Shown one piece after another: positions 48,045 to 56,692 of a stretch of 64,000 nt of DNA. The notes under the pieces are model-generated. The model was not told the DNA's origin. It saw nothing but the letters and a program-made list of their open reading frames with translations, and did no database searches. How positions within the stretch are numbered: position 1 is the first letter of the stretch; the number at the start of each line of letters is the position of its first letter. Made by a program: the position numbers and the translations under genes. The stretch is from Solimonas sp041659605 (GTDB taxonomy: Bacteria > Pseudomonadota > Gammaproteobacteria > Nevskiales > Nevskiaceae): NCBI GenBank assembly GCA_041659605.1, contig JBAZXW010000003.1, forward strand, positions 62,001 through 126,000, given 5' to 3'.

Positions 48045-49229
48045 ATGCCCGCCGAGCTGTCCGTCCTGCTGGTCGACGACGACGAATTCGTCCTGAACAC
48101 CGTTGCCGAGCAGCTGCGGGCGGTGGGGGCGACGCGCGTGGAAACGGCCAGCGACGGCGCCAGTGCCCTGCGCATCGCGGCGCCGCCGGCGCAGTTCGAT
48201 CTGATCGTTTCCGACCTGATGATGCCGGGCGTCGACGGTGTCGAGTTCCTGCGTGGCCTGGCGCTGCGCCAGTCCGGCGCCGCGCTGGTCCTGATCAGCG
48301 CAGTCGACGAAGCCGTGCTGCGCGCCGTCGCGCTGCTGTCGCGCGAGCGCGGCCTCAAGGTGCTCGGCGCGCTGCGCAAGCCGGTGCGCCAGGAGGCGCT
48401 GGCCAAGCTGATGCAGTCGTTGCTCAAAGCCCCGCCCGAGGCCACACCCGACGCGCCCGGTCACGGCGCTGCGCCCGACGAAACCCTCTTCCTGCGCGCG
48501 CTGGAGCAGGGCGATCTGGTGCTTTACGCGTCGGCCCGTCAACGCATCACCGACAACGCGCTGCACAGCATCGAGTTGCGAGCGCACTGGCCGCGCGCCG
48601 ACGCCGCCGATGTTGCGCATGCGCAGGTCGTAGCCCTGGCGCGGCGCCATCGGCTGACGCCCAAGCTGCTGGATCACCTGCTGGCCCTGGGCGTGCGCGC
48701 CGCCGCGGATTGCTGGCAGCAGGGACTGCATGTGCCGGTCACGCTCGGGCTGCCGGGCGCTGCCCTGTTGCGGCTGGACCTGCCTGATGCGATCGACCGG
48801 CAGCTGCGCACCGCGGGCGCAATGCCGGAGCTGTTCCGCATCGGCCTGCCCGAAGCGGAGATGCCCAGCGACAGCACCGCGCTCGACGTGCTGTCGCGCC
48901 TGCGACTGCGCGCCATCGGCGTCAGCATCGACGATTTCAGCGGGCGCATCGGCTACGCACGACTGCAGCGGCTGCCGGTGACCGCGGCGCGCGTCGATGC
49001 GCGTCTGATGCAGCTCGGCGGGCGCGCGCGCGATCTGCTGGAGCAAGCGATCGGCAGCGCGACGGCACTGGGCGTCGGCTGGGTCGCGGACAGCGTCGAA
49101 GCCGCCGAGCAGATCGAATGGCTGGCGGGCCTGGGCTGTGAAGCGATCCAGGGCCCGCTCACCGGCCTGCCCGAGCCACTCGACGACCTGATCGCGCGGC
49201 TCGGCAAGAGCGCCAAGCCGCCTGTCTGA
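48045..49229 (+). CDS. response regulator with degenerate EAL domain
   Basis: 394 aa from ATG 48045 (ATG 48024 possible). Residues 1-125 form a receiver domain: LLVDDDEF acidic cluster, phosphoacceptor D57 in VSDLMMPG, and RKPV lysine. The C-terminal half aligns with the neighbouring EAL domain but is worn: EAL is ELR, SVNLAP is TLGLPG, LEVTES is IGLPEA, ELKID is AARVD; only DDF, SVEAAEQ and IQG survive. It therefore lacks metal ligands and the catalytic Lys, and should not hydrolyse cyclic di-GMP. Tandem with the intact paralogue at 49331. Confidence 0.85.
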   Translation: MPAELSVLLVDDDEFVLNTVAEQLRAVGATRVETASDGASALRIAAPPAQFDLIVSDLMMPGVDGVEFLRGLALRQSGAALVLISAVDEAVLRAVALLSRERGLKVLGALRKPVRQEALAKLMQSLLKAPPEATPDAPGHGAAPDETLFLRALEQGDLVLYASARQRITDNALHSIELRAHWPRADAADVAHAQVVALARRHRLTPKLLDHLLALGVRAAADCWQQGLHVPVTLGLPGAALLRLDLPDAIDRQLRTAGAMPELFRIGLPEAEMPSDSTALDVLSRLRLRAIGVSIDDFSGRIGYARLQRLPVTAARVDARLMQLGGRARDLLEQAIGSATALGVGWVADSVEAAEQIEWLAGLGCEAIQGPLTGLPEPLDDLIARLGKSAKPPV

Positions 49230-49330
49230 GCGCACCGGACATCGTCGGAACGCGGGTGTAAGCTGCAGCTCAAACGAAGAAGCGTTGCTGCGCGGCACCA
49301 CGGGTGAGCGCAGAACTAAGGGAGGCAGCA

Positions 49331-50539
49331 ATGGAGCGCAGCCTGTCGGTGCTCGTGGTCGACGACGATCCGTTCGTGCGCAGCACGCTGATCCGTCAAT
49401 TGTCGACCCTGGGCGTGGCGGACGTCGCCGGTGCAGCGGATGGCGGCGAGGCCGGTGTGTGCATCGCCAAGAAGCAGCCGCCCTACGACGTGATCATCAC
49501 CGACCTGCAGATGCCGGGCGAAGACGGCCTGCAGCTGCTGCGCAAGCTGTCCAGCGATCATCCGGGACCCGCGGTGATCCTGATCAGCGGACTCGACGCG
49601 CGGATGATGCGGACGGCCGAGGAGATTGCCCGCCAGCGCGGCATCCGCATCATCGGCAGCGTCATGAAGCCGGTTTCGACCAACACACTGCAGGCCCTGC
49701 TGGCACGCGCATCAAATCCGGCGGAAGCCAGCGTCGTTCCGCAACCGGCGCAGGACATCGCGCCCGAGGAGCTGATGGCGGCGCTGGCGTCGAACCAGAT
49801 TCAGGTCGCGGTCCAACCACAAGTGCGTCTGCTCGATGGACTGGCCTGCGGGGTCGAGGCGCTGGCGCGCTGGACGCGCACGAACGGCGAAGCGGTGCCG
49901 CCGCAGCAGTTCGTCGCGCTCGCCGAAAAGCACCACCTCATCAGCGCGCTGACAGAGCGCGTCGTCCGCCAGGCCTTCGATCTGGCCGCCGGATGGCAGG
50001 CGGCCGGGCTCGACCTCAAGGTATCGGTGAATCTGGCGCCGCTGAATCTTGCCGAGCTGGACCTGCCGGACCGCCTGCTCAAGCTGGCGCAGGACATCGG
50101 CATCCCGAGCGGTCGCTTGGTTCTCGAAGTCACCGAAAGCGGCATCTCCGGCGGCGCAGCCAACGTCCTCGAAGTGCTCGGCCGCCTGCGCCTGGCCGGC
50201 TTCGGCATCTCGATCGACGACTTCGGCACCGGCTATTCGTCGCTGCAGCGTCTCAACTGGGTGCCGTTCACCGAGCTCAAGATCGACCGCTCGTTCGTCG
50301 TCGCCGCGCCCCTCGACGCCAAGGCGCGCAGCATTGTTCACTCCAGCCTGACGCTGGCACGCGACCTGGGCCTGACCTCGGTCGCCGAAGGCGTCGAAAC
50401 CGCGGAGCAGATGGAAATCCTGCGCGACATGGGCTGCGACGTGGTGCAGGGCTTTTACCTGTCCAAGCCACTCGCGCCGGGCGACATGGCGTCCTGGGTC
50501 GCCGCACGGGCGGACGCCGCTTCGGCGGCGAGCAGGTAG
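49331..50539 (+). CDS. response regulator with EAL cyclic-di-GMP phosphodiesterase domain
   Basis: 402 aa from ATG 49331 with GGGAGG. The receiver (residues 1-125) has VLVVDDDPFV, phosphoacceptor D58 in ITDLQMPG and MKPVS. The EAL domain (about 145-400) keeps the catalytic set: VEALARW (about 174), SVNLAP, LEVTES, DDFGTGYSSL, ELKIDRSFV, AEGVETAEQ and VQGFYLSKPL. It should cleave cyclic di-GMP to pGpG when activated by phosphotransfer. Its 3' end overlaps the hybrid kinase gene by 85 nt on the other strand. Confidence 0.93.
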   Translation: MERSLSVLVVDDDPFVRSTLIRQLSTLGVADVAGAADGGEAGVCIAKKQPPYDVIITDLQMPGEDGLQLLRKLSSDHPGPAVILISGLDARMMRTAEEIARQRGIRIIGSVMKPVSTNTLQALLARASNPAEASVVPQPAQDIAPEELMAALASNQIQVAVQPQVRLLDGLACGVEALARWTRTNGEAVPPQQFVALAEKHHLISALTERVVRQAFDLAAGWQAAGLDLKVSVNLAPLNLAELDLPDRLLKLAQDIGIPSGRLVLEVTESGISGGAANVLEVLGRLRLAGFGISIDDFGTGYSSLQRLNWVPFTELKIDRSFVVAAPLDAKARSIVHSSLTLARDLGLTSVAEGVETAEQMEILRDMGCDVVQGFYLSKPLAPGDMASWVAARADAASAASR

Positions 50540-53463
50540 TCGCGCAGCAGCCGGTAGGCCTCGCGCACGGCGTCCAGACCCGGGGCGCAGGTCGCGGCAT
50601 CGCCTTCGCGGGCCGCGGCCTGCAGCTTCTCCAACGCATGTGCCAGCGCATGCGCACCGAGCGTGCGGGCCGATCCGAGAAAGCGGTGAATCGCCGCGCG
50701 CAGCTCCTCGAACTCGGCAGCGTCGAGCGCACGCTGCATGGCGTCGACCAGACCGTCGTTGGCGCGGACAAAGTCCTGGAACAGGCCGTGGATCACGACC
50801 GGGTCGTCGCCCACCAGCTCGCGCAAAACCTTGTCGTCGACCGGCGGCTCGGTCACCGCCGGCGCCGCCTCCGCCGACAGCCAGCGCGCCAGGTGCTGCG
50901 CCAGCTCGTTCAATGCGACCGGCTTGCTGATGTAGTCGTCCATGCCGGCATCGCGGCATTGCGGCGGGATCGACGCGAACACATCCGCCGTCATCGCGAT
51001 GATCGGCAGGCGGCCGCGGCGCAGTCCCGTGCGCTCCAGCGCCCGCACCTCGCGCGACAGGCCGAATCCGTCGAGGCGCGGCATGTGCAGATCGGTGATC
51101 AGCGCGGCGTAGTCGCGCAGCTTGACCATGTCCAGCGCCTCGACACCGTCGGCGGCGACGTCGACCTCGAGCCCGAGCATGGCCAGCTGGCGGCGGATGA
51201 CCAGCTGATTGGTCGGATGATCCTCGGCCACCAGCACGCGGCCGTGCAACCGTGGCATCGCTTTCTGTCCCGCCGCGTGCCGGGGCACGATGCGCTGGCC
51301 GACGATCTCGGCGATGCGGCGCAGCAGCTGGCGCCGACTGAGCGGCCGCAGGATCGAAAGCTCCGCCCGCCCGCCGGCGTCCAGGCGCTCCAGCCGCAGC
51401 ACGTGCTGCGGCTGGAAATTCTGTGCGGCGCCGACGCGCTCTCCGGTCCACTCGCTGAGCCGCAGCTGGGCGCCGTCGGGCAGCCAGGCCTCGCCGGCGC
51501 CGTGCACGACGATGCCGGCACCGCGCAGGTAGGCGCTGACCGCGGCACGCTCGTCGGCGTCGTCGAGATCGATGCGGATCTGGATCGATCCCGCGGGAAA
51601 ACGCGGCACCGCCGTTTCCGGCTCGGAAGAGGCGAGCGGCATGCGCAGCGTGAAGCGGAAAGTCGAACCGCGCCCGACTTCGCTGTCGAAGCCGATCTGC
51701 CCGCCCATGCGCTCGACCAGGCCACGGCAGATCGACAGGCCCAGGCCGCTGCCGCCGTAGCGCCGCGTCGTCGACATCTCCGCCTGGCTGAAGGGCTTGA
51801 ACAGCTTGTCCGCGACCTCGGGCGGGATGCCCAGGCCGGAGTCGCTGACCACGAACTTCATCTCGGTCATGCCTTCGCCGACCGCCGCGCCGGAAACCCG
51901 TACCAGCACGCGGCCGCGATCGGTGAATTTGACCGCGTTGTTGCTCAGGTTGTAGAGCACCTGGCGCAACCGCGTCGGGTCGCCGAGCACGTGTAATGGA
52001 GTCGATGGCGCGATCTCGGCGATCAGGCGGATCGGCTTGTCGCGCGCGATCGCCGCCACCGTTTCCATCACGCCGTCGACCAGATCCTCGATCGGCAGCG
52101 GAATCTTCTCCAGATCGATGCGGCCGGCCTCGATCTTCGACAGGTCGAGAATGTCGTTGAGTACGCCCAGGAGCATTTCCGCCGAGCCGCGGATCACGCG
52201 CAGTGCTTCGTGCTGCTCGACGTCGAGCTGGGTGCGATCGAGCAGTTCGAGCATGCCCATGACGCCGTTCATCGGCGTGCGGATTTCATGGCTCATCACC
52301 GCAAGGAAACGCGTCTTGGCCTCGTTGGCGGCCTCCGCCGAATCCAGGCGCTGCAGGCGCTCGGCGAGCCAGCGCGTGGTGATGCCGAGCACGTCGACCT
52401 CGTCGCTCAGATAGCGGCTGCGGCGCACGCTGGCCAACGCGGCGCGCGCTGCGTCGAAGCGGCGCTCGGCCAGCAGCGGCAGCGCCGCCGTGACCCGTGT
52501 CAGCTTGCGTGTCGCCACGCCGACCAGGAAAAACAGCGCAATGGCCGACAGCAACAAGGCCACCAGCGTGATCAGCATGCTGCGGCTGGTCTCGGCGGCG
52601 ATCCGGTCCAGGTCGGTGCTTTCGTCGTAGACGAACAAGGCCATCAGCGGCCCGGTCAGCGAGGGCTGGTCGACCGGCTGCGGCTGCAGCCGATAGGACT
52701 TCGACGCGTCGCGAACGGCAACGGTCCGGCCGGGCGGCGGCAAGTCCGCATGCGCCGCGTACCGGCCCAGCGCCGGCGTCAGCGCCGGCGCATTGGTCAG
52801 CACCTGCAGCGTGTCGAACCATTCCGACGACTTGCGTGCCGACGTCGACAGCAACCCGGCATCGAGGCCGGTGTCGCGGCTGAATTCCAGCAGGACCTCG
52901 CTCATCGGCTCGCTGATCAGGACGACGATCTCGACGCCGCTGCGGTTGAAGGTCGGCGTGGCGACGTGGTGCTCGCACAGCTCTACGCACGACAGGAAGC
53001 TGATCGGACGACCGGCGGCGGCGGCGGCGCGGATCTGGCCGCCGAAGTCGAAGCCGCCGACCGCGGACGCTCCGATTTCCTCATGCAGCATCCTGCCGTC
53101 GTTGTCGAAATACGCGAGGCGCGACAGCGTCGTCTGCAGTTCGACCGCGAGCGGCTCGGCGCTGCCTTGCGCGGACGCCGCGAAATCCGCGGTGGCGCCG
53201 AGCTGGGACGCCAGACGCGATAGCTGGTCGGTCGACTGCACCAGGGTTTCGTTGAGCTGCTCTGCGGCGGCGGCGAACAGGCGCGCGACGGACTGTTCCT
53301 GGCGGCTGATCAGCGTCCGGTAGTGCAGATAACCGAGAATGGTGTGGGCGCAGCCGAGCAGCGCAAACAGCACGACGAAAGACTTCCAGCGCAGTCCGAA
53401 CATGCGCCGCGGCAGTGCCGGCACATCCGGCGAACCCGCAGCCTGTCCGGGACCATCGAGCAT
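50455..53463 (-). CDS. hybrid sensor histidine kinase with receiver and HPt domains
   Basis: 1002 aa. Membrane helices at about 26-45 and 293-316 enclose a periplasmic sensor of about 245 residues (SFLSCVELCEHHV with paired Cys). HAMP-like linker, then the phosphorylation site FLAVMSHEIRTPMNG (His about 393), the ATPase with NNAVKFTDRG, DSGLGIPPE and SGLGLSICRGLVERMGG, an atypical linker of about 100 residues, a receiver (RVLVAEDHPTNQ, D in ITDLHMPR about 789, KPVALNE) and an HPt-like end (AIHRFLGSARTLGA, His about 924). The arrangement supports a phosphorelay to a separate regulator, plausibly the REC-EAL genes facing it. Confidence 0.93.
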   Translation of the reverse strand: MLDGPGQAAGSPDVPALPRRMFGLRWKSFVVLFALLGCAHTILGYLHYRTLISRQEQSVARLFAAAAEQLNETLVQSTDQLSRLASQLGATADFAASAQGSAEPLAVELQTTLSRLAYFDNDGRMLHEEIGASAVGGFDFGGQIRAAAAAGRPISFLSCVELCEHHVATPTFNRSGVEIVVLISEPMSEVLLEFSRDTGLDAGLLSTSARKSSEWFDTLQVLTNAPALTPALGRYAAHADLPPPGRTVAVRDASKSYRLQPQPVDQPSLTGPLMALFVYDESTDLDRIAAETSRSMLITLVALLLSAIALFFLVGVATRKLTRVTAALPLLAERRFDAARAALASVRRSRYLSDEVDVLGITTRWLAERLQRLDSAEAANEAKTRFLAVMSHEIRTPMNGVMGMLELLDRTQLDVEQHEALRVIRGSAEMLLGVLNDILDLSKIEAGRIDLEKIPLPIEDLVDGVMETVAAIARDKPIRLIAEIAPSTPLHVLGDPTRLRQVLYNLSNNAVKFTDRGRVLVRVSGAAVGEGMTEMKFVVSDSGLGIPPEVADKLFKPFSQAEMSTTRRYGGSGLGLSICRGLVERMGGQIGFDSEVGRGSTFRFTLRMPLASSEPETAVPRFPAGSIQIRIDLDDADERAAVSAYLRGAGIVVHGAGEAWLPDGAQLRLSEWTGERVGAAQNFQPQHVLRLERLDAGGRAELSILRPLSRRQLLRRIAEIVGQRIVPRHAAGQKAMPRLHGRVLVAEDHPTNQLVIRRQLAMLGLEVDVAADGVEALDMVKLRDYAALITDLHMPRLDGFGLSREVRALERTGLRRGRLPIIAMTADVFASIPPQCRDAGMDDYISKPVALNELAQHLARWLSAEAAPAVTEPPVDDKVLRELVGDDPVVIHGLFQDFVRANDGLVDAMQRALDAAEFEELRAAIHRFLGSARTLGAHALAHALEKLQAAAREGDAATCAPGLDAVREAYRLLRDYLLAAEAASARAATQDAMSPGASGLDR

Positions 53464-53472
53464 GCGCGCCGG

Positions 53473-54663
53473 TCAGAAGTGATAACCGACCATCAACAGG
53501 AAGAGTTTGCCGTCGGGCTCGATCGTCCGGTTCTGGTTTTCGAGGCCCGGTGCGTTCGCGCTGCCCTGGGTGAAGTGCTGCTCGGCCCAGACGCCCCAGT
53601 GTTCGTCCGGCAGCCATTTCAGACCGACGGTGAAGTCGCGCGCGAAGCGATCGTGGCGATCGTTGCCGGGCTCCTCGGCGGCATATTCACGGCCGTCACG
53701 GTCGTTGCGGTCGGAAAACGTCAGGTCGTAGCGCAGCATGCCGGTCCACGCGGATGCGAACTGGTAATCGGCTTGTACGTAAATGCCGTCGCTGCTGCTG
53801 CGCTCGGAGACCCCGCCGAAGCGGCTCTTGAAGCGCGTGAGCAGGTACTCGGCGGTGACGCTGTAGCGCTCGCCGTTGTGCGCCAGGGAAGCGATGTAAA
53901 GATCCGCGTCGAAGCTGCCAAAGAAAGGCACTCCGGGCGCCGGATCCAGCGCCAGTTCGGCGGTGGTATAGGTCAGCGCCGCGCGCCAAGTGCCGCCGGC
54001 CCATTCGTCCATCAGCCGGGCAACGGTCAGCCCGTCGATCTCGATCTCGCCGGGAAAACTGCCGCCGAACAGCGAGCGCTCCTGGTCCTCGCTCGCCTCG
54101 AAATCCAGGGCGCGGCTGACGATGGCCGACAGGTAGTGGTCCTGGACATTCCAGCCGCCATACAGCTGGCCACCGTCGGACGAGAACAGCAGGCTGCGGA
54201 CACCGCTGCCCTCGAAGTAGACCGAGCTGGGCAGCAGGATGCCGGGCCGCGTGAACACGATGTCGCGGGAATCGTTGTAGAAACCGTAAGGGTTCTTGAC
54301 CCGGCCGAGGCGGATGCCGGCGTTGGCATCCACGCCGGACAGGAAACGGTAATCGGCGAACGCGAAGTCGAGGCGCGCGCCCTCGCGGTCGATCTCGCCG
54401 AAGCGACGATAAAGGACCTGGCCCGATACGGTGATGGGTCCGCCGCCAGCGGTTGCGTTCAGGCCCAGCTCGTAGAAATCGAGGCTGCCGTCAAGACTTT
54501 CGCCGACGTAGTTGTTGCCCCAGGACTTTGCGAATGCCTGCGACGCGAAGCCGTGCACCTGGTACTGGAACTCTTCCGCGTGGGCATCCGCCAGACACAG
54601 CGTCGCGAACAGCGCGACCACCGGTCCGGCGCTCCAGCAGTAGCCCCATCCGTTCCTTTTCAT
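53473..54663 (-). CDS. outer-membrane porin-like protein
   Basis: 396 aa. A signal peptide (VVALFATLCLADAHA) precedes EEFQYQVHGFASQAFA, a GFYND plug-like motif and amphipathic strands; the C-terminus KLFLLMVGYHF ends in Phe. SGVDANAGIRLGRVKNPYGF resembles trans-envelope porins that begin with a channel constriction loop. It overlaps the substrate-binding-like gene by 4 nt and ends 9 nt before the hybrid kinase, which indicates a single signalling operon. Confidence 0.82.
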   Translation of the reverse strand: MKRNGWGYCWSAGPVVALFATLCLADAHAEEFQYQVHGFASQAFAKSWGNNYVGESLDGSLDFYELGLNATAGGGPITVSGQVLYRRFGEIDREGARLDFAFADYRFLSGVDANAGIRLGRVKNPYGFYNDSRDIVFTRPGILLPSSVYFEGSGVRSLLFSSDGGQLYGGWNVQDHYLSAIVSRALDFEASEDQERSLFGGSFPGEIEIDGLTVARLMDEWAGGTWRAALTYTTAELALDPAPGVPFFGSFDADLYIASLAHNGERYSVTAEYLLTRFKSRFGGVSERSSSDGIYVQADYQFASAWTGMLRYDLTFSDRNDRDGREYAAEEPGNDRHDRFARDFTVGLKWLPDEHWGVWAEQHFTQGSANAPGLENQNRTIEPDGKLFLLMVGYHF

Positions 54664-55193
54664 TGCCGGGCTCCGTTGGCCTGAGCGGCCACGCTTACTT
54701 TGAAGAATTCGTTTGCACTGCCGGCGATGTTCGTGCCGACGTAGCCGATCGCACCAGGCGTCTCGCTGACGCGGCGACGCATTTCCTGCTCGTTGGCGAC
54801 CGTCGTCGGCGCAAAGCCGGTGCCGGTGTACACCAGTTTGTTCCAGGCATTGCGCAGCACATAGGGATAGGTGCCCAGCATCTGACGGGTGAATTGCACG
54901 TGCACGGGATTGTCGTCCGCCAGCGTGAAGACGCGTATCGGCTTGCCGTCGGGCCAGGTCGTGATCCGGCCGATGTAGACCGAGAGCAGCAGCTTGCGGT
55001 CGACCTGCACCTCGCTATGGTCCGACGACAGGATGACCTGCACCGCCGGTTCGGCCACGGCGGGTGCACTCATACCGCCGAATACGAGCAGGATCAGGAC
55101 GGCGGCCGCCCCGAGATGCCGCCATCGTGCTGCCGCTGCCGCTCCGTGTGCCGGGCGGCGAACCGATCGTTCGACTTCTGGTTTGGTAATCAT
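54660..55193 (-). CDS. PstS-like periplasmic binding domain protein
   Basis: 177 aa from ATG 55193. An N-terminal hydrophobic stretch (LGAAAVLILLVFGGMSAPAVA) exports it. The mature 120 residues read like the C-lobe of phosphate-binding proteins: KLLLSVYIGRITTWPDGKPI, AWNKLVYTGTGFAPTTVANE and TPGAIGYVGTNIAG. It is too short for a two-lobed carrier, so it may be a half-size sensor partner rather than a transporter component; no ABC permease lies near. First gene of the operon with the porin and hybrid kinase. Confidence 0.8.
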   Translation of the reverse strand: MITKPEVERSVRRPAHGAAAAARWRHLGAAAVLILLVFGGMSAPAVAEPAVQVILSSDHSEVQVDRKLLLSVYIGRITTWPDGKPIRVFTLADDNPVHVQFTRQMLGTYPYVLRNAWNKLVYTGTGFAPTTVANEQEMRRRVSETPGAIGYVGTNIAGSANEFFKVSVAAQANGARQ

Positions 55194-55367
55194 GGCCTCC
55201 CTGCCTTCGGATTGTCGGCACACCCTTCCACTCTCCCGCTTCTGCATCTTAGCGGGCCCCACTGACCTGAATACAAATAACCGGCCTCGCCGCCTTGCGC
55301 GTTGAGCTGGATCAATAAGCGACTGGGCTATACTCGCCGGCCGTTCGCCGTCCCCACTCGACTCCCG

Positions 55368-56078
55368 ATGCGTCCCTCCGGCCGTTCCGCCAACCAGCTG
55401 CGTCCTGTTTCGATTCAACGCGGCTTCACCAAGCACGCGGCCGGCTCGGTGCTGGTCAGCTTCGGCGACACGCGCGTGCTGTGCACCGCCTGCGTCGAGG
55501 AACGCGGACCGGCCTGGAAGAAGGATGGCGGCTGGGTCACGGCCGAATACGGCATGCTGCCCGGTGCGACGCACGACCGGTCGCGCCGCGAGGCCGCCGC
55601 CGGCAAGCAGAACGGACGCTCCCAGGAGATCCAGCGTCTGATCGGCCGCAGCCTGCGCGCCTGCGTCGATCTGAGCGCGCTCGGCAGCTACACCGTCACC
55701 ATCGACTGCGACGTGCTGCAGGCCGATGGCGGTACGCGCACGGCGAGCATCACCGGCGGCTACGTCGCGCTGGTCGATGCGATCGCGTCGATGCGCAAAC
55801 GCGGACAGATCAAGCGCGATCCGCTGTTCGGGCAGATCGCCGCGGTCTCCGTCGGCATCTATCGCGGCGCCCCCATGCTGGACCTCGACTACGCCGAAGA
55901 CTCGTCCTGCGAATGCGACATGAATGTCGTCATGAACGACGCCGGACAGTTCATCGAAGTACAGGGCACCGCCGAGGGCCACGCCTTCCGCCGCGAGGAA
56001 CTGGACGCCCTTCTGGACCTGGCCAGCGGCGGCGTCAAGGAATTGATCGAAGCACAGCGGCGGGCGCTCGCCGCCTGA
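55368..56078 (+). CDS. rph: ribonuclease PH
   Basis: 236 aa from ATG 55368 (MRPSGRSANQLRPVSIQ), the normal RNase PH length. Diagnostic segments: GSVLVSFGDTRVLCTACVEE, GWVTAEYGMLPGATHDRSRR, RSQEIQRLIGRSLRACVDL, DCDVLQADGGTRTASITGG and LDYAEDSSCECDMNVVM. It trims tRNA 3' ends phosphorolytically. First gene of a close run with rdgB (7 nt) and hemW (1 nt), so one transcript is likely. TATACT at 55329-55334 is a possible -10. Confidence 0.97.
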   Translation: MRPSGRSANQLRPVSIQRGFTKHAAGSVLVSFGDTRVLCTACVEERGPAWKKDGGWVTAEYGMLPGATHDRSRREAAAGKQNGRSQEIQRLIGRSLRACVDLSALGSYTVTIDCDVLQADGGTRTASITGGYVALVDAIASMRKRGQIKRDPLFGQIAAVSVGIYRGAPMLDLDYAEDSSCECDMNVVMNDAGQFIEVQGTAEGHAFRREELDALLDLASGGVKELIEAQRRALAA

Positions 56079-56085
56079 GAATCCC

Positions 56086-56691
56086 ATGCCGGGTGCCTCG
56101 CGCGAAGTCGTCCTCGCCAGCCGCAACCGCAAGAAGCTGGCCGAGATGCAGGCCCTGCTGGCGCCGCTGGGCATGACGCTGAGCCTGGTCTCCGAGTTCA
56201 GTGCCGAGGCCGCCGAGGAAACCGCACCGACTTTTGTCGAGAACGCGCTGCTCAAGGCGCGTCACGCCGCGACCGTTTCCGGCTTGCCGGCGATCGCCGA
56301 CGATTCCGGCATCGAGGTCGACGCGCTGCTGGGCCGTCCGGGCGTGTATTCGGCGCGTTATGCCGGGGCAAGCGCGGGCGACGCCGACAACAACGCACGG
56401 CTGCTGCACGATCTGGCCGGCGTCGCGGTGGATCGACGCAGCGCCCGTTTCGTCTGCGTGATGGCCTTCCTGCGCCATGCCGAGGATCCGGTGCCGGTGA
56501 TCGCGCAGGGCCTGTGGCGCGGGCGCATCCTCGACGCGCCGCGCGGCGCCAACGGCTTCGGCTATGACCCGCTGTTCTGGGTTCCGGATCACGGTTGCAG
56601 TTCGGCCGAGCTCGATGCGGACGTGAAGAACCGCATTTCCCATCGCGCGCAGGCGGCCGCTGCACTGCTCGCGCAACTTGGCGGGGCATGA
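56086..56691 (+). CDS. rdgB: XTP/dITP pyrophosphatase (HAM1/RdgB)
   Basis: 201 aa. The substrate-binding start is VVLASRNRKKLAEMQALL, followed by FVENALLKARHAATVSGLPA, ADDSGIEVDALLGRPGVYSA (catalytic acidic and base-recognition loop) and ANGFGYDPLFWVPD near the C-terminus. It removes non-canonical purine nucleotides to keep them out of DNA. Seven nt after rph, overlapping in operon order common in Gammaproteobacteria (rph, rdgB, hemW). Confidence 0.96.
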   Translation: MPGASREVVLASRNRKKLAEMQALLAPLGMTLSLVSEFSAEAAEETAPTFVENALLKARHAATVSGLPAIADDSGIEVDALLGRPGVYSARYAGASAGDADNNARLLHDLAGVAVDRRSARFVCVMAFLRHAEDPVPVIAQGLWRGRILDAPRGANGFGYDPLFWVPDHGCSSAELDADVKNRISHRAQAAAALLAQLGGA

Positions 56692-56692
56692 G

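Noticed and set aside
49285..51996. 903-residue plus-strand ORF across REC-EAL and the hybrid kinase
   Set aside because: It is a frame-shadow crossing two oppositely oriented genes, with no start signal and no domain.
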